Shown here piece after piece: positions 17,250 to 26,464 of a stretch of 54,858 nucleotides of DNA (within the stretch, counting starts at the first letter, position 1; each line of letters begins with the position of its first letter). The notes under the pieces were generated by a model. It was not told where the DNA came from, made no database searches, and saw only the letters and a program-made list of their open reading frames with translations. The stretch comes from CAZOKZ01 sp964580585 (GTDB lineage Bacteria; Sumerlaeota; Sumerlaeia; SLMS01; JAHLLQ01), in NCBI GenBank assembly GCA_964580585.1, contig CAZOKZ010000028.1, forward strand, positions 1-54,858. The letters are read 5' to 3'. A program made the position numbers and the translations under genes.

Positions 17250-17278
17250 GGGTGGTATCCATAAATTGAATACCACCC
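17250..17278 (-). terminator. Terminator downstream of ferritin
   Basis: A 9-bp perfect stem (17250-17258 with 17270-17278) has an 11-nt loop. On the minus strand it is followed by TTGATTATATTATGG, a modest T/A-rich run. It lies 16 bp after the ferritin stop and also decides the start choice of the next gene. Confidence 0.65.
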
Positions 17279-17293
17279 AAAAACCACGGAAAA

Positions 17294-17806
17294 TCAAGAC
17301 GGCTCATCTTGTGTATCGGGCATGACACCCATCCGCATCAGACGATCCTCAACCATCAAAATACGTTCCTCACCAGCCAGTTTCACTAACTGAAGTAATT
17401 CGCTCACCGTTGCAATTTCCTCGACTTGCTCGTCAATGAACCACTTAAGGAAACTAGCCGTTGCATAATCATTTTCCTGATGAGCCAATGTCATCAAATC
17501 ATTAATTTGCCTAGTAACAACTTCTTCCTGACGCAATGACGACGTCACTGCATCTTCAACAGATTCAAACTGATTTTTGGGTTCTGGAATCGATCCGATT
17601 ACAACATTCACCCCAACGTCCAATAAATATTTCAACAACTTCATTGCATGAACGCGCTCTTCTTCCGACTGCTGAAAAAAACGTTTCGCTAAAACTTTCA
17701 ATCCCAATGAATCCATATAGCTGGCAATGGCAAGATACGCATTGGAAGAAAACAATTCATTTACGATTTGGACATTAATTGCTTTGGTCATTTTGTCTGA
17801 GATCAT
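17294..17806 (-). CDS. Bacterial non-heme ferritin
   Basis: The 170-aa protein is the normal length for FtnA-type ferritin, an iron-storage cage of 24 subunits with ferroxidase activity. Visible features are the NVQIVNELFSSNAYLAIASYMD helix (Glu of the A site), the EEERVHAMKLL helix (Glu and His ligands) and, later, the WFIDEQVEEIATV helix with further carboxylates. The start at the Met of MISDKMTKA (17806) is preferred over upstream in-frame codons because GGAAGG precedes it and the family begins here. It follows the thioredoxin-like gene by 97 bp and is followed by its own terminator. Storage iron would suit a heme- and Fe-S-rich respiratory lifestyle. Confidence 0.92.
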   Translation of the reverse strand: MISDKMTKAINVQIVNELFSSNAYLAIASYMDSLGLKVLAKRFFQQSEEERVHAMKLLKYLLDVGVNVVIGSIPEPKNQFESVEDAVTSSLRQEEVVTRQINDLMTLAHQENDYATASFLKWFIDEQVEEIATVSELLQLVKLAGEERILMVEDRLMRMGVMPDTQDEPS

Positions 17807-17881
17807 TTCAGCACCGCCTTCCATTTCGTTTTGGGGGATAACATCCAGTTTTCGTGTGACAATCACAATTTATGCCAGTGT

Positions 17882-17897
17882 GTTGCGATCGTGCAAC
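17882..17897. promoter_or_regulatory. Palindrome upstream of ferritin
   Basis: GTTGC and GCAAC arms flank a 6-base GATCGT centre in the 97-bp gap between the thioredoxin-like gene and ferritin. The position suits an operator, but it is not a recognisable Fur or PerR box, so its role is unproven. Confidence 0.3.
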
Positions 17898-17903
17898 CTT
17901 CTT

Positions 17904-18227
17904 CTATATTTCTTGCAGATATTCGTACAATTTTTCAAACGACACTACACCTGGAACTCTACGTTTTAATTTTCCATCTCGAAATATCAATAGGTTTGGC
18001 GTTCCATATGCGGTATTTTTATCGGCCCAGTTGCGATAAGCCTCGCGACTAATGTTCACAACTTGCAGATCCGGTATCGAACGTTGCAGATTTTGGATTC
18101 TTTCCTGCATTATCTGAGCTCCAGGATGAAATGCTTCTCCCAAACAAACTGCAACAACATGCTCTGTGGATTTGATAAAATCATCCAACGCGATTTCCTC
18201 ACGCTTCATGCTTTCGGATTCATTCAT
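17904..18227 (-). CDS. Thioredoxin-fold protein lacking the CXXC active site
   Basis: The 107-aa protein follows the thioredoxin fold: a hydrophobic strand (HVVAVCLG), a long helix (AQIMQERIQNLQ), the strand LQVVNISRE, the cis-proline strand TPNLLIF and the closing GKLKRRVPGVVSFEKLYEYL. The usual WCGPC position is replaced by EAFHPG, so it cannot do dithiol chemistry and more likely binds a partner or peptide. The ATG at 18227 has AAGGAG eight bases upstream. It begins three bases after the stop of the sigma-54 activator gene, so they are one transcript. A link between the two proteins is inferred from this spacing. Confidence 0.75.
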   Translation of the reverse strand: MNESESMKREEIALDDFIKSTEHVVAVCLGEAFHPGAQIMQERIQNLQRSIPDLQVVNISREAYRNWADKNTAYGTPNLLIFRDGKLKRRVPGVVSFEKLYEYLQEI

Positions 18228-18230
18228 CAA

Positions 18231-19721
18231 TCATTCTCCTTCCAAATCCTTGCGTTCCAAGCCCAAACGCTTCATCTGACGATAAAATGTGGCTTTATGA
18301 ACTCCTAGATAGTGTGCGGCTTGCGTGATATTTCCGTTTGTTTTCAAAAACGCATCGCGCATACATTGTGGAGTCAGTTCAGGAACTGGTTTTTCAGCAA
18401 CGGATTGCTCATATTTAATGCTATCGCTTTCCAAAACCGGTGGAAAATGGGAAACATCACGAGTCGTTGTATTTCGTCCTGATGGTTGAGATGAAAAACT
18501 GGGAGCTGATATGATTGGAGATCGCGAAGCGAAAATACGGTCAGCATTCCATTCGCCCGGCAGCAGATATTCTCGTTCCGCTACCCAACCAGCTAATGCA
18601 CGAGCGCCAATTGCTTCACCCGTAGTTTCTACAAACAACCGTTCCATGACATTGCGTAATTCTCGAATATTACCTGGCCAGGTATATTCTTCCAAAAGAC
18701 GCAAAGCTTCAGGTGTTAATCTTTTAACCTGACGATTATATCGTCGATTGAAGTGCTCGACAAAATATTCAACCAATAATGGTAAATCGCCCACGCGTTC
18801 ACGCAAAGGCGGTAAGTGAATACGAAATACACAAAGTCGATGATAGAGATCTGAGCGAAATTGTTTTTGTGCAACCGACTGTTCCAATGCTACGTTGGTT
18901 GCAGCGACAACACGGACATTAACGCGTTGTTCCTGTTCGGAACCAACTCGCTCAATGACTCCCTCTTCCAAGGCGCGTAATAATTTTGCCTGTGTCACGG
19001 GGGGCATATCACCTATTTCATCCAAAAATAACGTTCCACCGTTTGCACGTTCAAATCGTCCTCGATGTTGTCGATAGGCGCCCGTAAACGAACCCTTTTC
19101 ATGGCCAAACAATTCACTCTCAAATAATTCTGGTGTCAATGCAGTACAATTTACTGCGACAAAAGGAGCACCTTGACGAGGGCTTCGATCATGTAAAGCA
19201 CGAGCGACGAGTTCTTTTCCTGTCCCTGTTTCACCTGTTACAATAACTGATGCTTCACTTGGTCCATAAATTGATATTCGGTGAAAAACATCTAACATTA
19301 ATAAAGAACGACCTACAATTCCATGATATGTACCAATTGCTGCGGCACGTCGCCGTTCGCGCACAATATCGGAGACGTCCTGCATCGAAAATATATATTC
19401 AGCGGAGGAATTATTCTCCACACTGAAACCATCAACCAAGATGAACAGGGAATCGGAATCGTGTGTTTGAAATTCAAGAAGATAATCCGAGACAGAAGTC
19501 TGATTTAACTTAATGTCCCGAGCTAAAGCTAGCAATCCTCTCAGAGGATGGGAAGACAATTCAGAGAAATGAATAATTTTTTTGGAGATGTTTGAAATTC
19601 CCAACGCAGCGCAAAACCAATAGGGAAGCCAATCGATCCAAACAGCATCACCCTGGCCAACAAGACGTGCCTGATTGGATTGATTGGACAAAATCAAAGA
19701 CTGATTTGCACTTACAGTCAT
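18231..19721 (-). CDS. Sigma-54-dependent transcriptional activator (NtrC/Fis type)
   Basis: The 496-aa regulator has a PAS-like N-terminal sensory region (about 1-130). A full AAA+ domain follows: Walker A GETGTGKE near 165, GSFTGA (the sigma-54-contacting GAFTGA loop with Ala to Ser) near 215, Walker B GGTLFLDEIGDM near 232, then the R-finger region RSDLYHRL. A Fis-type helix-turn-helix closes the protein (ITQAAHYLGVHKATFYRQMKRLG). There is no receiver domain, so it senses a ligand or redox state rather than a phosphorylation signal. I could not find a convincing -24/-12 promoter in the window, so its target is unknown. It lies 65 bp after the RND pump gene. Confidence 0.9.
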   Translation of the reverse strand: MTVSANQSLILSNQSNQARLVGQGDAVWIDWLPYWFCAALGISNISKKIIHFSELSSHPLRGLLALARDIKLNQTSVSDYLLEFQTHDSDSLFILVDGFSVENNSSAEYIFSMQDVSDIVRERRRAAAIGTYHGIVGRSLLMLDVFHRISIYGPSEASVIVTGETGTGKELVARALHDRSPRQGAPFVAVNCTALTPELFESELFGHEKGSFTGAYRQHRGRFERANGGTLFLDEIGDMPPVTQAKLLRALEEGVIERVGSEQEQRVNVRVVAATNVALEQSVAQKQFRSDLYHRLCVFRIHLPPLRERVGDLPLLVEYFVEHFNRRYNRQVKRLTPEALRLLEEYTWPGNIRELRNVMERLFVETTGEAIGARALAGWVAEREYLLPGEWNADRIFASRSPIISAPSFSSQPSGRNTTTRDVSHFPPVLESDSIKYEQSVAEKPVPELTPQCMRDAFLKTNGNITQAAHYLGVHKATFYRQMKRLGLERKDLEGE

Positions 19722-19786
19722 TGCACATTCGTACTCCGCGGTTCGGGCTGTTTACAAGGGATGCTAAACATAAATCAGCACGGGTT

Positions 19787-22700
19787 TCAATGAGAAAGCG
19801 CCTCCCTCGGCATATGTGCCTGTTCAAGTTCCTCATCGGTCAACTCTCGCCGACTAGCTGGTTCAACGGCTTCCATCGTTGGCCATTGTTTCCAACGCAA
19901 ATACCAAAGAAAACGCCTGATATCGTTCAATATAAATAGGAGGCATGGCAAAACGCCCAACGTCAAAATGGTTGCAAAAGCCACCCCCGAAGCAATCGTC
20001 AACGCCATCGGTATCAGAAACTGAGCTTGGAAATTTGTTTCCATAATTAGCGGCATCAATCCTCCAACTGTTGTTGCAGTAGTCAGCATGATCGCCCTGA
20101 ATCGCCTACTTCCCCCTTCAACAATAGCATCGACAAATGGAGTGCCATTCGCTAATCGTTGATTAACCGCTTCGATCAAAACAATGGCATCATTAACAAC
20201 GACTCCCGCAAGAGCAACCATCCCAAACATGCTCATAATGGAAAGATCGTATCCAAGCAACCAATGCCCCCACACAGCTCCAATAATCCCAAAAGGAATC
20301 GTGATCATAATAATAATTGGCTGAATATAGGAACGAAACAGTGTCGCAATGATTAAGTAAATTCCCATCATCGCTAAAGGGAAACCGATGATTAAACTGC
20401 TAAAGGATTCCTGACTTTCACGTTTCTCGCCTTCAAGCGCGACTGTAACGCCTGGATACTTCTGGGAAAGATCCTTTAGGAATCCCGTTGTCATCTCTTG
20501 TAATATTTCACTTGGATTTGCAACTTCGGTAAATACATCCGCTGTAACGGCTATCCGCCGCTTACCATCTTTTCTAGTAATTGTAGTGTAGCCATTATCC
20601 ATCACCAGATCGGCAACTGCATCCAGTGGAACTTCTTCTCCATCGGGTGTGCGAATACGAATTGTTTGCAGCACGGAAAGCGACTGGCGTTCTTTTTCGG
20701 GATAACGAACCCATACTTTAATTTCATCGTCTCCACGTTGAACACGTAAAACTTCATCGCCATAAAACCCTCGCCGCAGTTGTCTGGCAAGATCGTTTGT
20801 TGTCAGTCCCAGCGTCCGTGCCTCTGGCTTCAAATGGGCACGAATTTCACGTTTTCCGGGACGAAAATCATCCTCGATTTGAAATACACCGGCAAACGTC
20901 GATAACTTTTGTTTGGTTGCATCGGCGGCGTCTCGCAACTCGTCTAAATCATTACCTAAAAGCCATATCTCGATAGGCATTCCAGGAGGCCCACCCGACT
21001 GGCCTTGAAATGAAAGGGACAACGCACCTGGGATATTACCAACTTTTTCTTCCCAGCGACGAACGACATCGCGATAATGCTCACCACGCTCCTCAGCATC
21101 CAACAATTCAACACGAATTTCACCCAGATGCGCCCCTTTGGCTTCTGAATACCCATTATCCATTCCGATTCGCATACCAATGTTTGATTCAATGGAAACG
21201 ACCATTGGTTTCCCTGATATTGTTTGCGATTCGTCGCTTAATTCATTGAGGGCATCCTCCATGCGCAAGACAGCTTTTCGTGTTGTTTCTATGGGCGTTC
21301 CTTCGGGGAACTCAACCCTGCCAATAAGAAATGAAGTATCAATTTGCGGAAAAAATACAAACTTGATTTTTCCCGCTTGTAGCATGCCCATCGTGATAAA
21401 TAATACAGCAAAGATTGCGGCGAATGAAACGTATCGCCATGAAAGACAAAAACGGATAAACGGTCTGTATATCCTGGTTACCAGTAATTCTAAACGATTG
21501 GCAAACTGATTCCGGATGTGCCGTGTGAAACGCTGCAATTTATACTTTGGACTCTCTTCATCCGTGAGATCGGGTAATTTGTTCAGGTGAGCGGGGAGTA
21601 CAAGCAATCCTTCTAATAAAGAAACTAGCAGGGCACAAATCACAACGATTGGAATCACTCGAATAAAGTTACCCATAATTCCGCTGACAAACATTAGAGG
21701 AATAAAGGCTACACAGGTGGTGATGACTGCTGCGAAGACTGGCATTGCCACTTCCGCAGTACCATCAATCGCCGCTTGAATAGGGCCTTTCCCCATTTTT
21801 CGATGAACATAAATCGACTCACCCACCACAATTGCATCGTCCACGATAATGCCAAGGACCATTAACATCGCAAACAAACTGATCATATTAATAGATTCGC
21901 CTAGAATCGCCATCAGCAACATGGCACCGGACAACGATATCGGAATTCCTAAAGAAACCCATATCGCGAGGCGTAAATCCAAGAAAAACCACAACAACAG
22001 AAAGACTAAGGCTAACCCGATTCGACCGTTTCGCACTAACAAGTCGATACGATCTGTGATGAATCGAGTGCTATTTAACCACACGTGCAGTTTTACTTCA
22101 TCGGGTAATTCCTGATTTTTTTCAGCAATGTATTTCTTTATATTATTGGAAATAATTAACGAATCGTCCTCTTCTCCATTATAAACAGTTATCGAAACAG
22201 CCGGTTTCCCATTATAACGGCTGATAACTTCATCTTCAACAAACTCATCGCGAATGGTAGCAATTTGATCCAATCGAATGGATGTACCATCGGCGCGAGC
22301 CATGACAATGATATCGGAGTATTCTTTTCCAGTATAACGCCGTCCCATAGTACGTATGGTTATATCTTGTTGATTGGTACGAATTTCACCCCCTGGTAAA
22401 TTCAAACTCGCATCCCGAATTGCACGGCTGACATCGTCAAAAGTAATACCATATTTCCTCAAGGTTTCTTCGGAGACTTCAATTGATATTTCGTAGTCCC
22501 GTGTTCCTCGAATTTCCACATCGGAAACGTTTGGCAATTGCTGCATTTCTTCTTTAATATCGTTTGCCAATTCTTTTAATTGATATTCGGGAATATCACC
22601 TGTCACCGCGACAACCAAGGTATCGCGACGAATAATCAGTTCTGAAACAACCGGTTTTTCCGCATCTTCCGGAAATGTCTGGATCGCATTAATACGATCC

Positions 22701-23029
22701 GCAACACGATCCTTAATTACCTGTACGTCTTCGCCTTCTTCCACCTCGATAACCGCCGTTCCCATCCCTTCGGCGGCTGTCGTTGTATAGCGTTTGATTC
22801 CTTGAACGCCTTCGATGGCATCTTCTATTTTTAAACTTATACCTTCCTCAACTTCTTCCGGTCCGGCGCCCAGATACGGTACACGTATTAGAATGGTATC
22901 GATCACAAATGTGGGAAAAAGTTCTCGAATCATTTGGGTGGTTGCTAAGATTCCACCCAGAACAATAATAACCATCAGTAAGTTCGCAAAAACTGTGTTG
23001 CGAACGAAAAGACGAATAAGACTTTTCAT
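19787..23029 (-). CDS. RND-family efflux permease
   Basis: This inner-membrane pump exports substrates across both membranes with an adaptor and an outer-membrane channel. The 1080-aa product has the RND layout: a first transmembrane helix at about 12-32, a large periplasmic loop, a helix bundle with GIIVDDAIVVGESIY (the proton-relay Asp pair), a second loop and a second bundle with GVVVNDAIVLIEAVN. It resembles the HAE1/MexF-like broad drug or hydrophobic-compound group more than metal pumps, since no Met-rich metal-binding signature is visible. It overlaps the adaptor gene by four bases (ATGA). No TolC-like gene is in the operon. Confidence 0.94.
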   Translation of the reverse strand: MKSLIRLFVRNTVFANLLMVIIVLGGILATTQMIRELFPTFVIDTILIRVPYLGAGPEEVEEGISLKIEDAIEGVQGIKRYTTTAAEGMGTAVIEVEEGEDVQVIKDRVADRINAIQTFPEDAEKPVVSELIIRRDTLVVAVTGDIPEYQLKELANDIKEEMQQLPNVSDVEIRGTRDYEISIEVSEETLRKYGITFDDVSRAIRDASLNLPGGEIRTNQQDITIRTMGRRYTGKEYSDIIVMARADGTSIRLDQIATIRDEFVEDEVISRYNGKPAVSITVYNGEEDDSLIISNNIKKYIAEKNQELPDEVKLHVWLNSTRFITDRIDLLVRNGRIGLALVFLLLWFFLDLRLAIWVSLGIPISLSGAMLLMAILGESINMISLFAMLMVLGIIVDDAIVVGESIYVHRKMGKGPIQAAIDGTAEVAMPVFAAVITTCVAFIPLMFVSGIMGNFIRVIPIVVICALLVSLLEGLLVLPAHLNKLPDLTDEESPKYKLQRFTRHIRNQFANRLELLVTRIYRPFIRFCLSWRYVSFAAIFAVLFITMGMLQAGKIKFVFFPQIDTSFLIGRVEFPEGTPIETTRKAVLRMEDALNELSDESQTISGKPMVVSIESNIGMRIGMDNGYSEAKGAHLGEIRVELLDAEERGEHYRDVVRRWEEKVGNIPGALSLSFQGQSGGPPGMPIEIWLLGNDLDELRDAADATKQKLSTFAGVFQIEDDFRPGKREIRAHLKPEARTLGLTTNDLARQLRRGFYGDEVLRVQRGDDEIKVWVRYPEKERQSLSVLQTIRIRTPDGEEVPLDAVADLVMDNGYTTITRKDGKRRIAVTADVFTEVANPSEILQEMTTGFLKDLSQKYPGVTVALEGEKRESQESFSSLIIGFPLAMMGIYLIIATLFRSYIQPIIIMITIPFGIIGAVWGHWLLGYDLSIMSMFGMVALAGVVVNDAIVLIEAVNQRLANGTPFVDAIVEGGSRRFRAIMLTTATTVGGLMPLIMETNFQAQFLIPMALTIASGVAFATILTLGVLPCLLFILNDIRRFLWYLRWKQWPTMEAVEPASRRELTDEELEQAHMPREALSH

Positions 23030-24390
23030 TCAGACACCACACTTTCCGTGTTCGCGTTGGACAACTGGACGTCAATACTCGTTCCGTCAAGTTCAATGGC
23101 CGGTCGCGAGGTCAGTACAATGTCACCGTCCTGAATCCCCTCGGAAATATAAGCGAAATTTCCCTGAAAACGCGCGACTTGCACTTCTCGCATTTTCATT
23201 TTACCGTCCACAGCAAGCAAAACCGTGTTCCGTGAATCAACCGATTCCCGTGGAACCGCAATAACATCATGGGCAATTTTACCTGGAATTTCGAGACGAC
23301 AAAACATCCCATCCGCCAATGGAAAGGGCGCTGCCCCATCTATTGTTTCACGCGTATTTTCCACGGCAACAACAACGTCGAACGTACGGTTCATCGAGTC
23401 GTAATGTTCAATCCGAACCAGCTTTCCTTGGAAGGGCGACGATGTCTGGCTTTCACTCCAATAGACATGTGCGATTTGACTAGCCTTTGGTTTAAACCAG
23501 TGAGCATCCTGGGGGTCGATTTCCACATCCAACCATTTACTGACTTCTCGGCTATCGAGTGAAACGGGGATCTCTAACGATGTATCGTCAACGATTTCCA
23601 GAATCGATTGTCCGGACATCACAACATCGAATAATTCCACCATTTTCTTTTCTATACGAGCCGTGTAGGGTGCACGGATTGTTGTACGCGACAAATCCAG
23701 TTTCGCTTTTTCACGCCGGGCAAGCGCCGATTTTAATCGCGCCTTCGCTTCCAGAATCATCGGTTCAAACAAAGCGATGTCCTTCTCAATCAACTCGACG
23801 TTGTTCTCTTCCTTATTGAATGACATCCGAGCCGTGTCTAAACGAGAACGACTTTCCGCTCCCCCATCGCGAACCAGCGCTTCGATACGATCCACTTCAT
23901 TCATCGAAAGGCTTTTCATCCCCTTGGCGATTTCTAAACGTTTCAAGTCATTCACATGTTGCCGTTCCAAACGTTCAACTACCGCTTGCAGCATGGCCAC
24001 ATCGGCTTCTGTCTGCTCCAAGGCCAATTCGTAATCAGCGCGTTCTATTTCAATCAACATCTCGCCCTCATGCACAATATTGCCCGCTTCCAATACAGGA
24101 TTCAGGGCAACGATTTTACCAGACACTTGGGGAACGATTGATGTGCGTCGATGTGAACGTGCCGTACCAAACCCATGCAAAATCGTCGGCAAATCTTCCC
24201 GATGGGCTATTGTTCCTTCGACAGCAAGGACGATTTTTTGCGCTTCTTTGGCAACGGGCGGTTCTTTCATTTGTGACAAGGCGGCCATCGCCATCAGTCC
24301 GCCAACAAACACTAAAATGAATAATCCCGCGCGTACATAAACGGGGTGCTTTTCGTCCCCCGTGTAAGGTGCATGCTTCGTGAGCGGCAT
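23026..24390 (-). CDS. RND efflux periplasmic adaptor (membrane fusion protein)
   Basis: The 454-aa protein has an N-terminal membrane anchor (about 20-40). A split barrel-sandwich domain (GFGTARSHRRTSIVPQVSGKI, later LSRTTIRAPYTARIEK) is interrupted by a long coiled-coil hairpin (about 120-215). Beta-barrel and membrane-proximal domains follow. This is the standard adaptor architecture linking the permease to an outer-membrane channel. The start at 24390 has GGAGGGGG eight bases upstream. It lies 19 bp after the marR-type gene and overlaps the permease gene, making a three-gene operon. Confidence 0.92.
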   Translation of the reverse strand: MPLTKHAPYTGDEKHPVYVRAGLFILVFVGGLMAMAALSQMKEPPVAKEAQKIVLAVEGTIAHREDLPTILHGFGTARSHRRTSIVPQVSGKIVALNPVLEAGNIVHEGEMLIEIERADYELALEQTEADVAMLQAVVERLERQHVNDLKRLEIAKGMKSLSMNEVDRIEALVRDGGAESRSRLDTARMSFNKEENNVELIEKDIALFEPMILEAKARLKSALARREKAKLDLSRTTIRAPYTARIEKKMVELFDVVMSGQSILEIVDDTSLEIPVSLDSREVSKWLDVEIDPQDAHWFKPKASQIAHVYWSESQTSSPFQGKLVRIEHYDSMNRTFDVVVAVENTRETIDGAAPFPLADGMFCRLEIPGKIAHDVIAVPRESVDSRNTVLLAVDGKMKMREVQVARFQGNFAYISEGIQDGDIVLTSRPAIELDGTSIDVQLSNANTESVVSE

Positions 24391-24409
24391 CAGATTTCCC
24401 CCTCCCTGT

Positions 24410-24886
24410 TTATTTCACAGGTTTCTGCGGTTGATAATGTTCAAGAACTTTGGAAATGTGCGTCGCGACATCAATCCAGCGATCAACGTACTCGTCGCCA
24501 ATCATCTCCATCAACTTCGTAATCTGCCCCAGGATTGCCTCCTCCTGCGACCGTATCCTCTTCCGCGCTCCGTCGGTCAGAGCCAACACCACTTGCCGCC
24601 GGTCCGATTCATCCTGAATCCTCGATATCAATCCAACCTCGACAAGACGATCCACCAATTGAGAAGTCGATGGACGCGTGATTTCCAGATTCATCGCCAG
24701 TTCCTTCAGCGAACAAGGCTCGATCAGGTTTAGAACAAACAGTGCATGGATTTGCCTGATTGTCGGCTCCTTCGGCAGATCCTTCCAAATTTTTTCCTTG
24801 GAATCGCCTCGAAGCAGGAAATTACGCATGCGCTGGATATGGTAATGCAGGACGCGTGCCTTATCTTGGTCGTTTGCGGAAGACAT
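24410..24886 (-). CDS. MarR-family transcriptional regulator
   Basis: The 158-aa protein has the winged-helix MarR fold: helix-turn-helix SLKELAMNLEITRPSTSQLVDRL near residues 60-85 and the wing DESDRRQVVLALTDGARKRI near 90-110, with dimerisation helices at both ends. MarR proteins usually repress their own operon and respond to small aromatic or lipophilic ligands. It is the first gene of the adaptor/permease operon. A perfect palindrome lies 16 bp upstream of its ATG, at the expected promoter, so autoregulation is very likely. Confidence 0.92.
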   Translation of the reverse strand: MSSANDQDKARVLHYHIQRMRNFLLRGDSKEKIWKDLPKEPTIRQIHALFVLNLIEPCSLKELAMNLEITRPSTSQLVDRLVEVGLISRIQDESDRRQVVLALTDGARKRIRSQEEAILGQITKLMEMIGDEYVDRWIDVATHISKVLEHYQPQKPVK

Positions 24887-24901
24887 TAAAAACCACCTCG
24901 A

Positions 24902-24952
24902 TTGGAGTTACTCCAACCAAGGAAGTACCATCTCACACCGGTGGTTTGTCAA
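24902..24952 (-). promoter_or_regulatory. Promoter and MarR-type operator of the RND operon
   Basis: TTGGAGT-T-ACTCCAA at 24902-24916 is a perfect 7-bp-arm palindrome around one base. Upstream on the minus strand a TTGACA (24952-24947) stands 19 bp from TACTTC (24927-24922), so the palindrome would cover the transcription start. This is a classic place for repressor binding. The -10 match is imperfect. Confidence 0.6.
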
Positions 24953-24998
24953 GACGTATAGTTAGGATGGCTAATTATTAAAAACCCTAATGAATGGT

Positions 24999-25619
24999 TC
25001 ATTTTCGCCAGCGGACTGGCAGCGTCGGAACCGTTCCCGTAAATTCCCCGGACGAAACATCGTCCAGCATTCGGCTCAACAAACCGCAAGGCAGCCCAAC
25101 AACATTGAAATAATCGCCATCGATGCGGTCCACAAAATGTCCGCCATCTTCCTGAATCCCGTAGCCGCCCGCCTTATCGAAAACGCGACCCGTATCGATG
25201 TACGCTTGAATTTCTTCTCCTCCCAATGGACGAAAATGCACGGCGGTTGTTTCCGAATCCAGAAGCACTTCGTCGCTCCCTGCGCGTGCAACAGCGACTC
25301 CGGTGATCACTTCGTGTGTTTCACCGCTTAATTGGCGCAACATTCGACGGGCTTCGTCGGCGTTCGCCGGTTTGCCATACAGCATCCCTTTGCGGGTGAC
25401 CACCGTGTCGGCGGCCACCACAATCGAACCTTCCTCACAATGCACAGCAACGTCTTTTGCCTTAACGTAAGCCAATCGAATCGCATACGTACGAGGATGA
25501 TCTGCGGGAACTTTCGACTCGTCGATTTCTGAAACGCGCACATCGAAATTCAAGCCCATTTCCGTCATCAACTCACGGCGACGTGGGGACGCCGACGCCA
25601 AAATCAACTTCCTAGTCAT
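24999..25619 (-). CDS. maf: Maf-like nucleoside triphosphate pyrophosphatase
   Basis: Maf proteins hydrolyse non-canonical or excess dTTP/UTP-type nucleotides and are linked to house-cleaning and division arrest. The 206-aa product carries the family motifs LILASASPRRRELM (2-18), the catalytic AADTVV near 70, GKPANADEARRML and the C-terminal DKAGGYGIQEDGG near 155. The start at 25619 is preferred because the longer frame would overlap the upstream lipoprotein gene by 70 bp and adds a non-family extension. The ribosome-binding site is weak, consistent with translation behind the neighbour. Confidence 0.92.
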   Translation of the reverse strand: MTRKLILASASPRRRELMTEMGLNFDVRVSEIDESKVPADHPRTYAIRLAYVKAKDVAVHCEEGSIVVAADTVVTRKGMLYGKPANADEARRMLRQLSGETHEVITGVAVARAGSDEVLLDSETTAVHFRPLGGEEIQAYIDTGRVFDKAGGYGIQEDGGHFVDRIDGDYFNVVGLPCGLLSRMLDDVSSGEFTGTVPTLPVRWRK

Positions 25620-25627
25620 CGGGAAAC

Positions 25628-26464
25628 TCACTTTTCTTTGCGTTCGTTTGCGGCCCGTAAAATCGGTGCCGTATCGACTTCCAACTCGACGACCCATTCA
25701 TCGTCCATTGTGCGTTCGTTTTTCACTGTACGTGCGGATTGAATGACTTTAATGGCTTCCGTTGCAACGATTGGGTCGATTTTCAACAATGCCGAAAGAC
25801 TTTCATCGTGTTTGGTTTTCATCCCCTGAATCTGGCGCGACAAATCCAGGCGCGCTTGTTTGAGAGCCTCGCGTTGTGCCTGCGTTTCACGTCTGATGCG
25901 ATCTGACGTTTCCTCGTTTGTCACCTCTTCCATTGGCTCGGTTGGGGCGGCTACGTAAGACGCTGCAACAGCCTCTGCAATTGCATCCAGATTCATTGTC
26001 AACGTTACCTCCACCGACTCCTTCCCTTTTTGGTTCTCCCATTTTTCCGAGGCGGTATCGACCGCTGCCAAAAGCGCGCGTTCCACTGTTGGTTGCTGAT
26101 GAGCAAAAACTTGCAAGGTCGTTTCTGAATCGACTTTTAAGGCGAATGCTTTTTCTAATAACTTCAACTGAGCTTTGTCGCGTGCGGATAGACGTGTCGC
26201 CGCCAGACGCAAGCCCATTGAATCTTCGTCTCCCATTGAACTCAACAGCTCCGTCCCCGTAGCTGTTAATTCGGATTCCTTCCAACGTTGAGCCGTGTTG
26301 TTTTCGTGCTTTTTCTGGGGATTCTGGATGGTGGAAATCGGCACCAATCCCCTACCCGTAATCATTTGTGTTCTCTGGCCAAAGCAGCCCGTAACGAGAA
26401 TGGCGAAAACGGCACCAATCGCCAGTACACCGCACCGTCTGATCGTCAACAAAAGCGTCTTCAT
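25628..26464 (-). CDS. Outer-membrane-type lipoprotein of unknown function
   Basis: The 278-aa precursor has a lipoprotein signal (LVTGC lipobox, Cys about residue 27). The mature part is helical with a charged, Gln/Arg/Glu-rich coiled-coil segment (about 185-225). The C-terminal segment (MDDEWVVELEVDTAPILRAA) looks like a strand-rich end of the kind seen in proteins that assay amine- or flagellum-related secretion, but I do not recognise the family. It overlaps the upstream gene by four bases (ATGA) and is followed nine bases later by maf, so the three are probably one transcript. Confidence 0.7.
   Translation of the reverse strand: MKTLLLTIRRCGVLAIGAVFAILVTGCFGQRTQMITGRGLVPISTIQNPQKKHENNTAQRWKESELTATGTELLSSMGDEDSMGLRLAATRLSARDKAQLKLLEKAFALKVDSETTLQVFAHQQPTVERALLAAVDTASEKWENQKGKESVEVTLTMNLDAIAEAVAASYVAAPTEPMEEVTNEETSDRIRRETQAQREALKQARLDLSRQIQGMKTKHDESLSALLKIDPIVATEAIKVIQSARTVKNERTMDDEWVVELEVDTAPILRAANERKEK

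Noticed and set aside
17866..17903. Possible -24/-12 (sigma-54) promoter, TGGCAT...TTGTG, upstream of ferritin
   Set aside because: The -12 element and spacing do not fit the TGGCAC-N5-TTGC consensus.
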